Below are positions 1 through 5,457 of a stretch of 16,733 bases of DNA, piece by piece. Below the pieces are notes generated by a model. That model worked only from the letters and a program-made list of their open reading frames with translations. It had not been told where the DNA came from and did not search any database. Position numbers and translations under genes: made by a program. The stretch spans positions 1 to 16,733 of the forward strand of contig CALWKT010000110.1 of NCBI GenBank assembly GCA_944381335.1. The letters are read 5' to 3'. Position 1 is the first letter of the stretch. Each line of letters begins with the position of its first letter. Origin of the DNA: an uncultured Christensenellaceae bacterium. GTDB taxonomy: Bacteria > Bacillota_A > Clostridia > Christensenellales > UBA3700.

Positions 1-255
1 ATAGATCCCGAACTACGCAAAAAGGGCGTTGAGATAGCAAAGTCGATAACGGTAGGAAACAACGTCTGGATAGGTACGGGAAGCATAATCCTGGGCGGAG
101 TTACGATAGACGACAATACGGTCATAGGCGCGGGAAGCGTGGTAACTAAGCCTATACCTGCGAACGTAGTCGCGGTCGGCGTTCCCTGCAAGGTCAAAAG
201 AGAGATAACGGAAGCGGACAAGACGAGTTATCCGTTTTATTCGGATATTAAGTAA
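1..255 (+). CDS. Sugar O-acetyltransferase (LacA/Maa-like), C-terminal part
   Basis: The reading frame is open from base 1 to the TAA at 253-255 and gives the last 84 residues; the start lies outside the window. Hexapeptide-repeat rungs are visible (ITVGNNVWIGTGSIILGG, then VTIDDNTVIGAGSVVTKPIP), followed by the typical end VVAVGVPCKVKREIT. This is the left-handed beta-helix C-terminus of the maltose/galactoside acetyltransferase family, cytoplasmic enzymes that move acetyl from acetyl-CoA to a sugar hydroxyl. The catalytic histidine would be upstream and is not visible, so the acceptor cannot be named. It could also be a related xenobiotic or serine acetyltransferase, but the NVVAVGVPCKV ending fits the sugar group best. 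The stop overlaps an orphan half of a terminator hairpin at 254-266. Confidence 0.85.
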   Translation: MDPELRKKGVEIAKSITVGNNVWIGTGSIILGGVTIDDNTVIGAGSVVTKPIPANVVAVGVPCKVKREITEADKTSYPFYSDIK

Positions 256-266
256 AACCGTTTACG
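254..266 (+). repeat. Orphan left arm of a terminator hairpin
   Basis: AAAACCGTTTACG has no pairing partner nearby, but it is the exact reverse complement of CGTAAACGGTTTT at 1098-1110. Its CCGTTTACG part recurs in direct orientation at 1083-1091. The simplest reading is that the two 13-base arms once formed the terminator of the acetyltransferase gene and were separated by inserted DNA. Confidence 0.55.
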
Positions 267-289
267 ATAAAAATTATAGAAGTTTTCAG

Positions 290-724
290 TTATCTGCCGA
301 CAAGATAATCGAGAGAGCAGTTAAAGTAATCGGCTAAATCAATTAAGCTTATCAGTTTGGGCGTTTGCTTACCGAGATACCAATTAGAGAGCTGCGTTTG
401 TGTTATTCCCATATCCTTAGCTATACGATATCTTGATTTGCCGCTGTTTTCTACAGCCTCTCTGAATCTTATTGTACAGTTTGAAGAAAGGGTGTAATCG
501 GCGCATTTTTCGTATTGAGCGTCAAAACCGAAAAGAAAGTCCAAAGTGCATTTTAAGACACGTGCGATTTTGATCGCGTTGTGAGTAGCAGGAGCTTTGC
601 CCGACAGATAGTCGTATATTCTGGAGACGTTGACGCCGCTTTGTTGCGACAATTCGGCAACTGTGATATCTCTTTCGATCAGCATATCTTTTAAATTTTC
701 GGAAAAATAAGCTATTCTATTCAT
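290..724 (-). CDS. XRE/Cro-type regulator with two tandem HTH domains
   Basis: The 144-residue protein contains two helix-turn-helix domains of the HTH_3 type. Domain one covers about residues 10-67 (ITVAELSQQSGVNVSRIYDYLSG) and domain two about 87-144 (KSRYRIAKDMGITQTQLSNWYLG). Each ends in a similar motif, CTLDFLFGF in the first and CSLDYLVGR in the second, so the protein looks like an internal duplication. It has no ligand-binding, peptidase or membrane domain. ATG at 722-724 is preceded on the minus strand only by a weak GGGTAG ribosome site. It is divergent from the small ORF at 817, with about 90 bases between, so it probably regulates both itself and that ORF. The AT-rich codon use differs from the sporulation and housekeeping genes and suggests transfer. 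It resembles phage or mobile-element repressors; its target is unknown. Confidence 0.85.
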   Translation of the reverse strand: MNRIAYFSENLKDMLIERDITVAELSQQSGVNVSRIYDYLSGKAPATHNAIKIARVLKCTLDFLFGFDAQYEKCADYTLSSNCTIRFREAVENSGKSRYRIAKDMGITQTQLSNWYLGKQTPKLISLIDLADYFNCSLDYLVGR

Positions 725-752
725 AAGCTACCCAAAAAATATATTTTCAAGT

Positions 753-767
753 AGATTATTACAATCT
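753..767. promoter_or_regulatory. Inverted repeat, candidate operator of the XRE regulator
   Basis: AGATT-ATTAC-AATCT is a perfect 5-base inverted repeat in the divergent gap. A wider pair, CAAGTA (748-753) and TACTTG (779-784), brackets much of the gap. Such short dyads in a divergent intergenic region are typical for XRE repressors. The binding assignment is inference. Confidence 0.35.
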
Positions 768-781
768 TATGTAAAAAATAC

Positions 782-810
782 TTGTGTTTACTAATAACAA
801 TATGTATAAT
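782..810 (+). promoter_or_regulatory. Candidate sigma-A promoter of the small ORF
   Basis: TTGTGT (782-787), a 17-base spacer and a perfect TATAAT (805-810). Transcription would start near 817, exactly at an in-frame ATG, so the message could be leaderless. The -35 matches only half of the consensus. An alternative -10-like TACAAT lies at 760-765. Confidence 0.4.
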
Positions 811-816
811 GTAAGT

Positions 817-1014
817 ATGGACAACAAAGACAGAGAAAATTATCAATATTCATCGGACTACGAAACGTTGAACGATTTCTGCGACGAACTGCATGTTGCG
901 TTTAAAGAACTGTTTATATGCGACGTGAAAAGAGACAAAAACGATTTTGAAATAGAATTTAAAAACGGAAGCAAATTCAGAGTCTCGGTTACTGAATGCG
1001 CTTCAAAAAACTGA
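817..1014 (+). CDS. Small acidic protein of unknown function
   Basis: I do not recognise this protein. From ATG 817 it has 65 residues. GTG at 784 and ATG at 802 are also in frame, but none of the three has a Shine-Dalgarno site. I chose 817 because the TATAAT at 805-810 would start transcription there. The N-terminal half is acidic and polar (DNKDRENYQYSSDYETLNDF), with a predicted helix DELHVAFKELFICDV. The C-terminal half looks like two beta strands joined by a turn (DFEIEFKNGSKFRVSVTE). There is no signal peptide or membrane segment. It is divergent from the tandem-HTH regulator and is followed by a good terminator, which supports it as a real transcription unit. It could be a partner or antagonist of that regulator, but nothing in the sequence proves this. 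Confidence 0.5.
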   Translation: MDNKDRENYQYSSDYETLNDFCDELHVAFKELFICDVKRDKNDFEIEFKNGSKFRVSVTECASKN

Positions 1015-1035
1015 CGTGTATATTATCTGATAAAC

Positions 1036-1067
1036 AGCTCCCTCGTAAAGAGAGAGCTTATTTTTTT
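1036..1067 (+). terminator. Rho-independent terminator of the small ORF
   Basis: AGCTCCCTC (1036-1044), loop GTAAA, GAGAGAGCT (1050-1058): nine stem positions with one C/A mismatch, followed directly by TTATTTTTTT. It lies 22 bases after the stop of the small ORF. Confidence 0.8.
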
Positions 1068-1082
1068 CAGACTTTCTTGATG

Positions 1083-1110
1083 CCGTTTACGCGTTTACGT
1101 AAACGGTTTT
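1083..1110. terminator. Hairpin with T-tract, likely original terminator of the upstream operon
   Basis: CCGTTTACG (1083-1091), loop CGTTTA and CGTAAACGG (1098-1106), then TTTTAATTT. CGTTTACG occurs twice in tandem at 1084-1099. The right arm plus its T-tract (1098-1110) also pairs perfectly over 13 bases with 254-266, better than with the local left arm, whose flank is TGATG rather than A-rich. Confidence 0.6.
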
Positions 1111-1145
1111 AATTTCGTCAATAAATTTCATATTTATTAAAAACG

Positions 1146-1206
1146 TTGCATTTTTCGTCATTTTTGCGGATTTATAATATTTTCACTATTAAAAAGGAGA
1201 GCAAAA
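1146..1206 (+). promoter_or_regulatory. Promoter region and ribosome binding site of the spoIIA operon
   Basis: TATAAT lies at 1173-1178. A TTGCAT at 1146-1151 is 21 bases away, too far for a standard sigma-A -35. CGGATTT (1167-1173) resembles a sigma-H -35 (AGGAWWT), the known class for spoIIA in Bacillus, but no good sigma-H -10 follows. The sigma class is therefore undecided. The ribosome site AAGGAG (1194-1199), 7 bases before ATG 1207, is clear. Confidence 0.35.
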
Positions 1207-1518
1207 ATGCAACTTAGTATGGTAAACAACGGCGACTGCGTGATTGCCGCTTTCGACGGGGAACTGGACGAACATACGGCGGCGAACGTACGCACAGCCC
1301 TGGACAGCCGCATTGCGCGCGGCGACTTCAGAAACTTCGTTTTCGACTTTTCGCGTCTGAAATTTATGGACAGCACCGGCATAGGCGTATTGCTGGGAAG
1401 ATACAAAGCGTTAAAACGAAAGGGCGCCGGGATATACATTTCTTCGCCCAATCCGCAGGTGGACAAGATCCTTTCGCTTGCTGGAATTTATTCAATCATT
1501 CAAAAAATCAATCTGTGA
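1207..1518 (+). CDS. spoIIAA: Anti-sigma F factor antagonist SpoIIAA
   Basis: A 103-residue STAS-domain protein, slightly shorter than Bacillus SpoIIAA (about 117). The diagnostic loop is FMDSTGIGVLLGRYK, and Ser56 is the expected phosphorylation site. In the family, unphosphorylated SpoIIAA binds SpoIIAB and releases sigma-F. SpoIIAB phosphorylates the serine and SpoIIE removes the phosphate, so SpoIIAA sets which cell turns on the forespore programme. The start is fixed by AAGGAG at 1194-1199. The stop at 1516-1518 overlaps the ribosome site of spoIIAB, so the two are translationally coupled. The family identity would be ambiguous among STAS proteins, but the order with spoIIAB and sigF settles it. 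dacF, which precedes spoIIAA in Bacillus, is absent here. Confidence 0.96.
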   Translation: MQLSMVNNGDCVIAAFDGELDEHTAANVRTALDSRIARGDFRNFVFDFSRLKFMDSTGIGVLLGRYKALKRKGAGIYISSPNPQVDKILSLAGIYSIIQKINL

Positions 1519-1525
1519 GGTCAAT

Positions 1526-1954
1526 ATGAACAAACTGTATATAAAAATTACCGCCGATATCGCCAACGACGCTTTCATCAGAAGCACCGTAGCCGCGTTT
1601 TGCCTTGAGCTTGATCCGACCGTCGAACAGATAGACGATGTTAAGACCGCGGTTTCAGAAGCGTTCACAAACTGCGTGATACACGGCTACGAAGGCAAAG
1701 AAGGCAATTACGTTTATCTGGATCTCTGTGTAGACGACGGAAAATTGTCAATAATCATCAGCGACGGAGGAAAAGGCATCGAGAACGTAGAAAAAGCCAT
1801 GGAACCGTTTTTCACGACTAAACCGGATGAAGAGCGCAGCGGTATGGGCTTTACGCTTATGAGTACGTTTATGGACGAGATCCGCGTGGATTCCACGCCG
1901 GGTAAAGGCACGACGGTGACAATGGTGAAAAATATCGGGAAAGAGGTAGCTTGA
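1526..1954 (+). CDS. spoIIAB: Anti-sigma F factor SpoIIAB
   Basis: A 142-residue GHKL-fold serine kinase and anti-sigma factor. The N-box is SEAFTN (Glu45 as the likely catalytic base, Asn49 for Mg), the G1 box is DGGKG (80-84), and the ATP lid and G2 region is TTKPDEERSGMGFT (97-110). Arg19 is at the place of the sigma-F-contacting arginine in the family. With ATP it binds SigF; with ADP it prefers SpoIIAA, which it also phosphorylates. The start ATG 1526 was chosen over the longer frame from 1478, because GAGGT at 1517-1521 sits just upstream and because the N-terminus MNKLYIKITADIANDAF matches the family. The TGA (1952-1954) overlaps the sigF ATG by one base. Confidence 0.97.
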   Translation: MNKLYIKITADIANDAFIRSTVAAFCLELDPTVEQIDDVKTAVSEAFTNCVIHGYEGKEGNYVYLDLCVDDGKLSIIISDGGKGIENVEKAMEPFFTTKPDEERSGMGFTLMSTFMDEIRVDSTPGKGTTVTMVKNIGKEVA

Positions 1955-2670
1955 TGCTGGATTACACGGAGACTGTCTCGCTTATCGTTGCGGCTCAGAA
2001 CGGCGACGAAAGCGCAAAAGAAAAGCTGATCGTAAACAATATGCCGCTGATCAAATCGATCGTCGCGCGATACCGCAACAAAATGATCGAATACGACGAT
2101 CTGTTGCAGCTCGGAGCGATGGGCCTTGTCAAAGCGATCAACAATTTCGACGTCTCATTCGGCGTGCGCTTTTCTACGTATGCGGTACCGATGATCGCGG
2201 GAGAGATAAAGCGTTTCATCAGAGACGACGGCGCGATTAAGGTCAGCCGTTCGCTCAAGGCGGTCTCAATGAAGATACAGCAGATCACCGGCGAGTACAA
2301 GCAGTTGCACGGCGACGCGCCGACGGTCGAATATCTTGCCGAAAAGCTCGGTATCGACGCGCAGGAAGTCGTATTTGCGATGGACAGCAGCAAGTATCCG
2401 GTCTCGCTTTACGAAAAGTATGACGACGACAATTCTCAGTGCGTGATAGACAAACTGACAACTGGCGAAAGCGGCGACGACGAGATCGACAAAATGATCC
2501 TCAAAGATTTCATAAAAACGCTCCCCAAGCGGGAAAAGACGGTTATCGTTCTCAGATATTTCAGAGACAAGACTCAGAGCGAGATCGCGAAGATCCTCGG
2601 AGTTTCTCAGGTTCAGGTCTCCAGGATAGAGAGCAAAATAATAAGTGAAATGAAAAAAGCCCTGGCTTGA
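1954..2670 (+). CDS. sigF: RNA polymerase sigma-F factor, forespore-specific
   Basis: A 238-residue sigma-70 family protein. Region 2 is clear at about residues 30-93 (EYDDLLQLGAMGLVKAI; FSTYAVPMIAGEIKRF followed by IRDDG). Region 3 is at about 95-150 (KVSRSLKAVSMKIQQITGEY). Region 4 at about 190-235 has an HTH (TQSEIAKILGVSQVQVSRIE). In spore formers SigF directs the first forespore genes after septation and is held inactive by SpoIIAB. Sequence alone could fit the close relative SigG, but the position directly after spoIIAB identifies it as sigF. ATG 1954 overlaps the spoIIAB stop as TGATG, with AGAGGT upstream, giving coupled translation. An in-frame TTG at 1951 is possible but unlikely as the start. 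A strong terminator follows two bases or so after the stop. Confidence 0.96.
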   Translation: MLDYTETVSLIVAAQNGDESAKEKLIVNNMPLIKSIVARYRNKMIEYDDLLQLGAMGLVKAINNFDVSFGVRFSTYAVPMIAGEIKRFIRDDGAIKVSRSLKAVSMKIQQITGEYKQLHGDAPTVEYLAEKLGIDAQEVVFAMDSSKYPVSLYEKYDDDNSQCVIDKLTTGESGDDEIDKMILKDFIKTLPKREKTVIVLRYFRDKTQSEIAKILGVSQVQVSRIESKIISEMKKALA

Positions 2671-2675
2671 CGCAG

Positions 2676-2702
2676 GCGGCGCAAAAGCGCCGCTTTTATT
2701 TT
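2676..2702 (+). terminator. Rho-independent terminator after sigF
   Basis: GCGGCGC (2676-2682), loop AAAA, GCGCCGC (2687-2693), then TTTTATTTT. It is a perfect 7-base GC stem and separates the spoIIA operon from spoVA, which needs its own promoter. Confidence 0.9.
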
Positions 2703-2710
2703 GCTCATAC

Positions 2711-2739
2711 GGATAAAATCGGCTCAAAGGCAAATAATA
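2711..2739 (+). promoter_or_regulatory. Sigma-G-like promoter of the spoVA genes
   Basis: GGATA (2711-2715) fits the sigma-G/F -35 form GNATR. After a 17-base spacer, AATAATA (2733-2739) fits the -10 form CATNNTA except its first base. spoVA genes are sigma-G targets in Bacillus. The position just after the sigF terminator and 40 bases before the first ribosome site supports the call. Confidence 0.45.
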
Positions 2740-2779
2740 CGGATGAACCGGAAACGGTCGACATTATGCGGAGGTAAGC

Positions 2780-2914
2780 ATGTTGAATCACGGGGAAGGT
2801 TACAACGAATACAAAGAATCTGTTTTTCCGATAGCGAAAAGGCGCGGAGAGGTGCATGACAATGGACAAGAAAGAATATGCGGAACTTGTAAAAGAAGCG
2901 ACTCCCAGGACTAA
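2780..2914 (+). CDS. Small ORF upstream of and overlapping spoVAC
   Basis: I do not recognise this 44-residue ORF. It starts at ATG 2780 after a near-ideal GGAGGTAA (2770-2777 region), a better ribosome site than that of spoVAC. It begins MLNHGEGYNEYKESVFPIAK and continues with a basic, polar stretch containing one CGTC pair. There is no membrane segment. Its last 59 bases overlap spoVAC in another frame. It may be a translated leader that couples to or tunes spoVAC translation, a small spore peptide, or a fortuitous ORF. The ribosome site and the placement after a promoter are the only support. Confidence 0.4.
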   Translation: MLNHGEGYNEYKESVFPIAKRRGEVHDNGQERICGTCKRSDSQD

Positions 2915-3305
2915 GGAAGGCAGAACGATTTTATGCGCGTTTGCGATAGGCGGTCTCATCTGCATGATAGGACAGGCGTTCTCAGACGTGCTGACCGCGC
3001 TTTTGCCCGGCTTTGACGACAAGAAGATAGGCGCGCTTACCGGCGTCGTTATGATCTTTCTTGGCAGTCTGCTTACCGGGCTCGGCGTATACGACAAGAT
3101 CGGCTACTATGCCGGCGCAGGCTCCGTATTGCCGATCACCGGTTTTGCAAATTCGATTGTTTCTCCGGCGATAGAGTACAACAAGGAAGGGATAGTTTTC
3201 GGACTTATGGCAAAAATGTTTTCCATCGCCGGTCCGGTCATCGTTTCCGGCGTATGCGCCTCTGTCGTGATAGGCGTGATTTATTACGTGATAGGGTTGT
3301 TTTGA
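2856..3305 (+). CDS. spoVAC: Stage V sporulation protein AC
   Basis: The 149-residue membrane protein has the SpoVAC pattern. A polar N-terminus (MDKKEYAELVKEATP) is followed by hydrophobic stretches at about residues 22-44 (ILCAFAIGGLICMIGQ), 56-78 (ALTGVVMIFLGSLLTGLGVY), 82-100 and 112-149. The motif GSVLPITGFANSIVSPAIEY is typical of SpoVAC and SpoVAE. In spore formers SpoVAC sits in the inner spore membrane, takes part in DPA-calcium uptake during sporulation, and forms the channel that releases it on germination. ATG 2856 has GGAGAGG upstream (2846-2852); ATG 2862 is a possible alternative. The length matches the Bacillus protein (about 150). The stop overlaps spoVAD by one base. spoVAA and spoVAB are absent, as in many Clostridia. 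Confidence 0.95.
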   Translation: MTMDKKEYAELVKEATPRTKEGRTILCAFAIGGLICMIGQAFSDVLTALLPGFDDKKIGALTGVVMIFLGSLLTGLGVYDKIGYYAGAGSVLPITGFANSIVSPAIEYNKEGIVFGLMAKMFSIAGPVIVSGVCASVVIGVIYYVIGLF

Positions 3306-4309
3306 TGAAAAAGGGCAGGCAGACTTACGTTATCGAAAAGAAGATATACATTTCAGATACGGCTACGATTGCGGGCGTAGACGAAGGGAACGGCAGGCTC
3401 AGAGACTTTTTCGATTACGTCATAGACGAGAGCGAATTCGGCTGTAAATCGCATGAAAAAGCGGAAATAAAGCTGAGAAAACACGCGATAGAAAGCCTTC
3501 TCACTTCATCCGGAGTCAAAGCGGAAGAAATAGACGCTATATTAGGCGGCGATCTTCTGAACCAGCTTGTGCCGTCCGGTTTTTCTGCGCGCGAGTTCGA
3601 CATCCCGTTCTGCGGGCTGTACAGCGCGTGCGCCACGTTCGGACAGGCGCTTGCGACAGGTGCGCTTCTGCTTGAAGGCGGAGCGGAAAAAGTGATCTGT
3701 TGTACCAGTTCGCATTTTGCAACCGCAGAAAGGCAATACCGTTTCCCGCTTGAGCTGGGCACACAGCCGCCTCCGACCGCGCAAAGAACGGTTACGGGCG
3801 CCGGATGCGCTTTGCTGACGACCGAAAAGCCAAAGCACAGATGCCCGGTGATCACCTCTTTCACACTTGGGAAGGTGATAGACCTCGGGCAGGACGATCC
3901 GAACAACATGGGCGCGGCGATGGTGCCGGCGACTCATTCTACGATCACGGCGCATCTGAGGGAGCGTGGTGTCGGCGCAGATTATTACGATCTGATCGTG
4001 ACGGGAGACCTCGGTAAACTGGGCAGAGAACTGCTTTGCAGTATGCTTGAAAAGGAGTTCGGAGCGGTCAAAGACAGAATAAACGACTGCGGCTGTATGA
4101 TCTTCAAGGACAGACAGAAATGCGGGCTGGGCGGCTCGGGCGCGGGGTGCAGTTCTCTGGTGTTTTGCAGTTATCTTTACAAAACGATGAAAGAAGGCGG
4201 GCTCAAAAGTATTCTTCTGGTGCCGACCGGCGCTATGCTGTCAAAAGACTCTTCGCTTCAGGGCGAGAGTATTCCGGCGATCGCTCATGCCGTTGCAATC
4301 GAAATGTAA
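3305..4309 (+). CDS. spoVAD: Stage V sporulation protein AD, DPA-binding
   Basis: A 334-residue protein with a thiolase/ketoacyl-synthase fold. Seen are GGDLLNQ, the nucleophile-position cysteine in LYSACATFGQA (Cys109), and the C-terminal GLGGSGAGCSS and VPTGAMLSKDS motifs. The usual length is about 338. SpoVAD is peripheral at the spore inner membrane and binds dipicolinic acid on its way into the forespore; catalytic activity is not known. The start was taken at ATG 3305, which overlaps the spoVAC TGA by one base; only a weak AGGG is upstream, so translation is probably coupled. An upstream extension of the frame to 3254 lies inside spoVAC and is not needed. It is followed 12 bases later by spoVAE. 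Confidence 0.96.
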   Translation: MKKGRQTYVIEKKIYISDTATIAGVDEGNGRLRDFFDYVIDESEFGCKSHEKAEIKLRKHAIESLLTSSGVKAEEIDAILGGDLLNQLVPSGFSAREFDIPFCGLYSACATFGQALATGALLLEGGAEKVICCTSSHFATAERQYRFPLELGTQPPPTAQRTVTGAGCALLTTEKPKHRCPVITSFTLGKVIDLGQDDPNNMGAAMVPATHSTITAHLRERGVGADYYDLIVTGDLGKLGRELLCSMLEKEFGAVKDRINDCGCMIFKDRQKCGLGGSGAGCSSLVFCSYLYKTMKEGGLKSILLVPTGAMLSKDSSLQGESIPAIAHAVAIEM

Positions 4310-4321
4310 AATGGAGAGATT

Positions 4322-4690
4322 ATGGAAATATTTCTGACCTATCTGAAAGTATTTGCCGTTGGCGGGCTTGTCTGCGCAATCGGACAAGTGATGATAAACA
4401 AGACTAAAATGACCTCTGCCAGGGTGCTTGTGACATTCCTGCTTGCGGGCGCGATTCTGGAAGCGGTCGGATTGTTCAGACATATAGAAGAATTCGGAAA
4501 AGCGGGCATTACGATCCCGATAACCGGCTTCGGGAAATCGCTTGCCGCCGGCGCGATCGAAGGCGCGAAGCAAGGACTTTACCAGGCGTGTACCGGCGGA
4601 CTTGCGGCAGTGGCGGCAGGACTCAGCGCGGCGATATTGTTCGGATTCGTGATCGCTTTGATCTCCAAGTCAAAACCCAAAAGCGCATAA
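4322..4690 (+). CDS. spoVAE: Stage V sporulation protein AE
   Basis: A 122-residue membrane protein, close to the usual 116 of SpoVAE(b). Hydrophobic stretches lie at about residues 3-24 (YLKVFAVGGLVCAIGQVMIN), 34-52 and 88-115 (GLAAVAAGLSAAILFGFVIAL). The motif TIPITGFGKSLAAGAIEGAK resembles that of SpoVAC, showing that the two are related. It is part of the SpoVA DPA transporter in the inner forespore membrane. ATG 4322 is preceded by GGAG at 4313-4316, only 12 bases after the spoVAD stop, so it is in the same operon. A terminator follows directly. Confidence 0.94.
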   Translation: MEIFLTYLKVFAVGGLVCAIGQVMINKTKMTSARVLVTFLLAGAILEAVGLFRHIEEFGKAGITIPITGFGKSLAAGAIEGAKQGLYQACTGGLAAVAAGLSAAILFGFVIALISKSKPKSA

Positions 4691-4699
4691 GACTTTTCA

Positions 4700-4721
4700 G
4701 GCGGCAGTTGCCGCCTTTTTT
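4700..4721 (+). terminator. Rho-independent terminator of the spoVA operon
   Basis: GGCGGC (4700-4705), loop AGTT, GCCGCC (4710-4715), then six Ts. It begins 10 bases after the spoVAE stop. Confidence 0.92.
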
Positions 4722-4743
4722 GTGTTCCTTATTCTCAAGCCGG

Positions 4744-4751
4744 CATATAAT
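4744..4751 (+). promoter_or_regulatory. Candidate -10 element of yunB (sigma-E-like)
   Basis: CATATAAT is one base from the sigma-E -10 CATACAAT, and yunB is a sigma-E gene in Bacillus. It also contains a perfect sigma-A TATAAT (4746-4751). I see no good -35 at the right distance for either factor. Confidence 0.4.
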
Positions 4752-4768
4752 ATAACGTGGTAGTCTGC

Positions 4769-5431
4769 GTGAAGAAAAGGAAAAAGAGAAAGATCGTGAT
4801 CGCGATCATATTGGTCGTTGCCATTGCTGTGGCGGCAGGCGTTTACGTGCGTTCAAACGTCGTTCCGCTCGTTACGGATAAGGCGTATTATTCCATACGC
4901 GGCGAAGCGGTGCGCGCGCTGAACAACGCCTATCAGAAAACGGTAGAAGAAATGTCTGTGCTGGGGTATTCGGATTTTGTCACGGTGACTTACGACGGCG
5001 AGGGCAGGATAAATCTGATCAGCGTGGATATGCTGAAAGTAAACACGGTCATGAGCTTTATCAGCACCGTTGCGCTGGACGAAATGCAGTCTATCAGGAC
5101 AGACGGCGCAAACGTGCCTCTCGGTGCGTTCAGCGGCATAATGTTGCTCGGAGACAGCGGCGGCGACGTGAAAATCGAAGTGGAGACCGTGGGTATCGCT
5201 GAATGTAATTTCCGCTCGGATTTCACGTCTGTGGGAATAAACCAGGTCAGGCACACTCTGTACTTAGACATAGTTGCGACGGCAAACGTCGTGCTTCCTC
5301 TGTACGCAAAAGACGTATTCTGCGAAAGTTCGCTCGTGCTTTGCGAAAACGTCATCGTGGGCGACGTGCCGGAATTTTATCTGCAAAATCAGGGCGTTTT
5401 CGATATTTCGGGCACAAAACAGTTGCCGTAA
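4769..5431 (+). CDS. yunB: Sporulation protein YunB
   Basis: From GTG 4769 the protein has 220 residues. It has a very basic start (KKRKKRK), one membrane segment at about residues 8-27 (VIAIILVVAIAVAAGVYV) and an extracytoplasmic domain. The YunB family pattern is present: NAYQKTVEEM, the MLKVNTVMSFIST region, and FRSDFTSVGINQVRHTLYLD. YunB is needed for full sporulation in Bacillus, and its exact function is not known. The longer GTG at 4757 overlaps the probable promoter, so I chose 4769; neither has a convincing ribosome site. It stands alone between the spoVA terminator and the pheST promoter, whose -35 overlaps its last codons. Confidence 0.88.
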   Translation: MKKRKKRKIVIAIILVVAIAVAAGVYVRSNVVPLVTDKAYYSIRGEAVRALNNAYQKTVEEMSVLGYSDFVTVTYDGEGRINLISVDMLKVNTVMSFISTVALDEMQSIRTDGANVPLGAFSGIMLLGDSGGDVKIEVETVGIAECNFRSDFTSVGINQVRHTLYLDIVATANVVLPLYAKDVFCESSLVLCENVIVGDVPEFYLQNQGVFDISGTKQLP

Positions 5432-5451
5432 GCGTTTTTTTATTGTAGAAT
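5423..5451 (+). promoter_or_regulatory. Sigma-A promoter of the pheST T-box transcript
   Basis: TTGCCG (5423-5428), a 17-base spacer and TAGAAT (5446-5451). Expected start near 5458, just before the T-box leader. The -35 lies across the yunB stop codon. Confidence 0.6.
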
Positions 5452-5457
5452 ATTAGA

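Larger units (their letters stand above)
267..1082. other. Candidate inserted AT-rich cassette (XRE regulator plus small ORF)
   Basis: This segment of about 816 bases is visibly richer in A/T than its neighbours (judged by eye). It holds a complete divergent gene pair and its own terminator. It is flanked by the direct repeat CCGTTTACG (258-266 and 1083-1091), with split hairpin arms outside. I see no transposase, integrase or clear terminal inverted repeats, so the mechanism is unknown. It may be a small site-specific or passenger insertion, or the end product of a deletion in a larger element. Confidence 0.4.

Noticed and set aside
267..1082. Insertion sequence or MITE with terminal inverted repeats
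   Set aside because: The two ends compared as inverted repeats share only short weak matches, and no transposase is encoded.
254..1110. Integron cassette with attC site
   Set aside because: The CCGTTTACG arms do not match the attC core forms (RYYYAAC and GTTRRRY), and there is no integrase or second cassette.
1478..1525. Longer start for spoIIAB
   Set aside because: It would lie inside spoIIAA and add 16 residues absent from the family; ATG 1526 has GAGGT just upstream.
2266..2733. 155-codon minus-strand frame over sigF and its terminator
   Set aside because: It covers conserved sigma region 3-4 coding sequence and the terminator in antisense; no ribosome site or motif.
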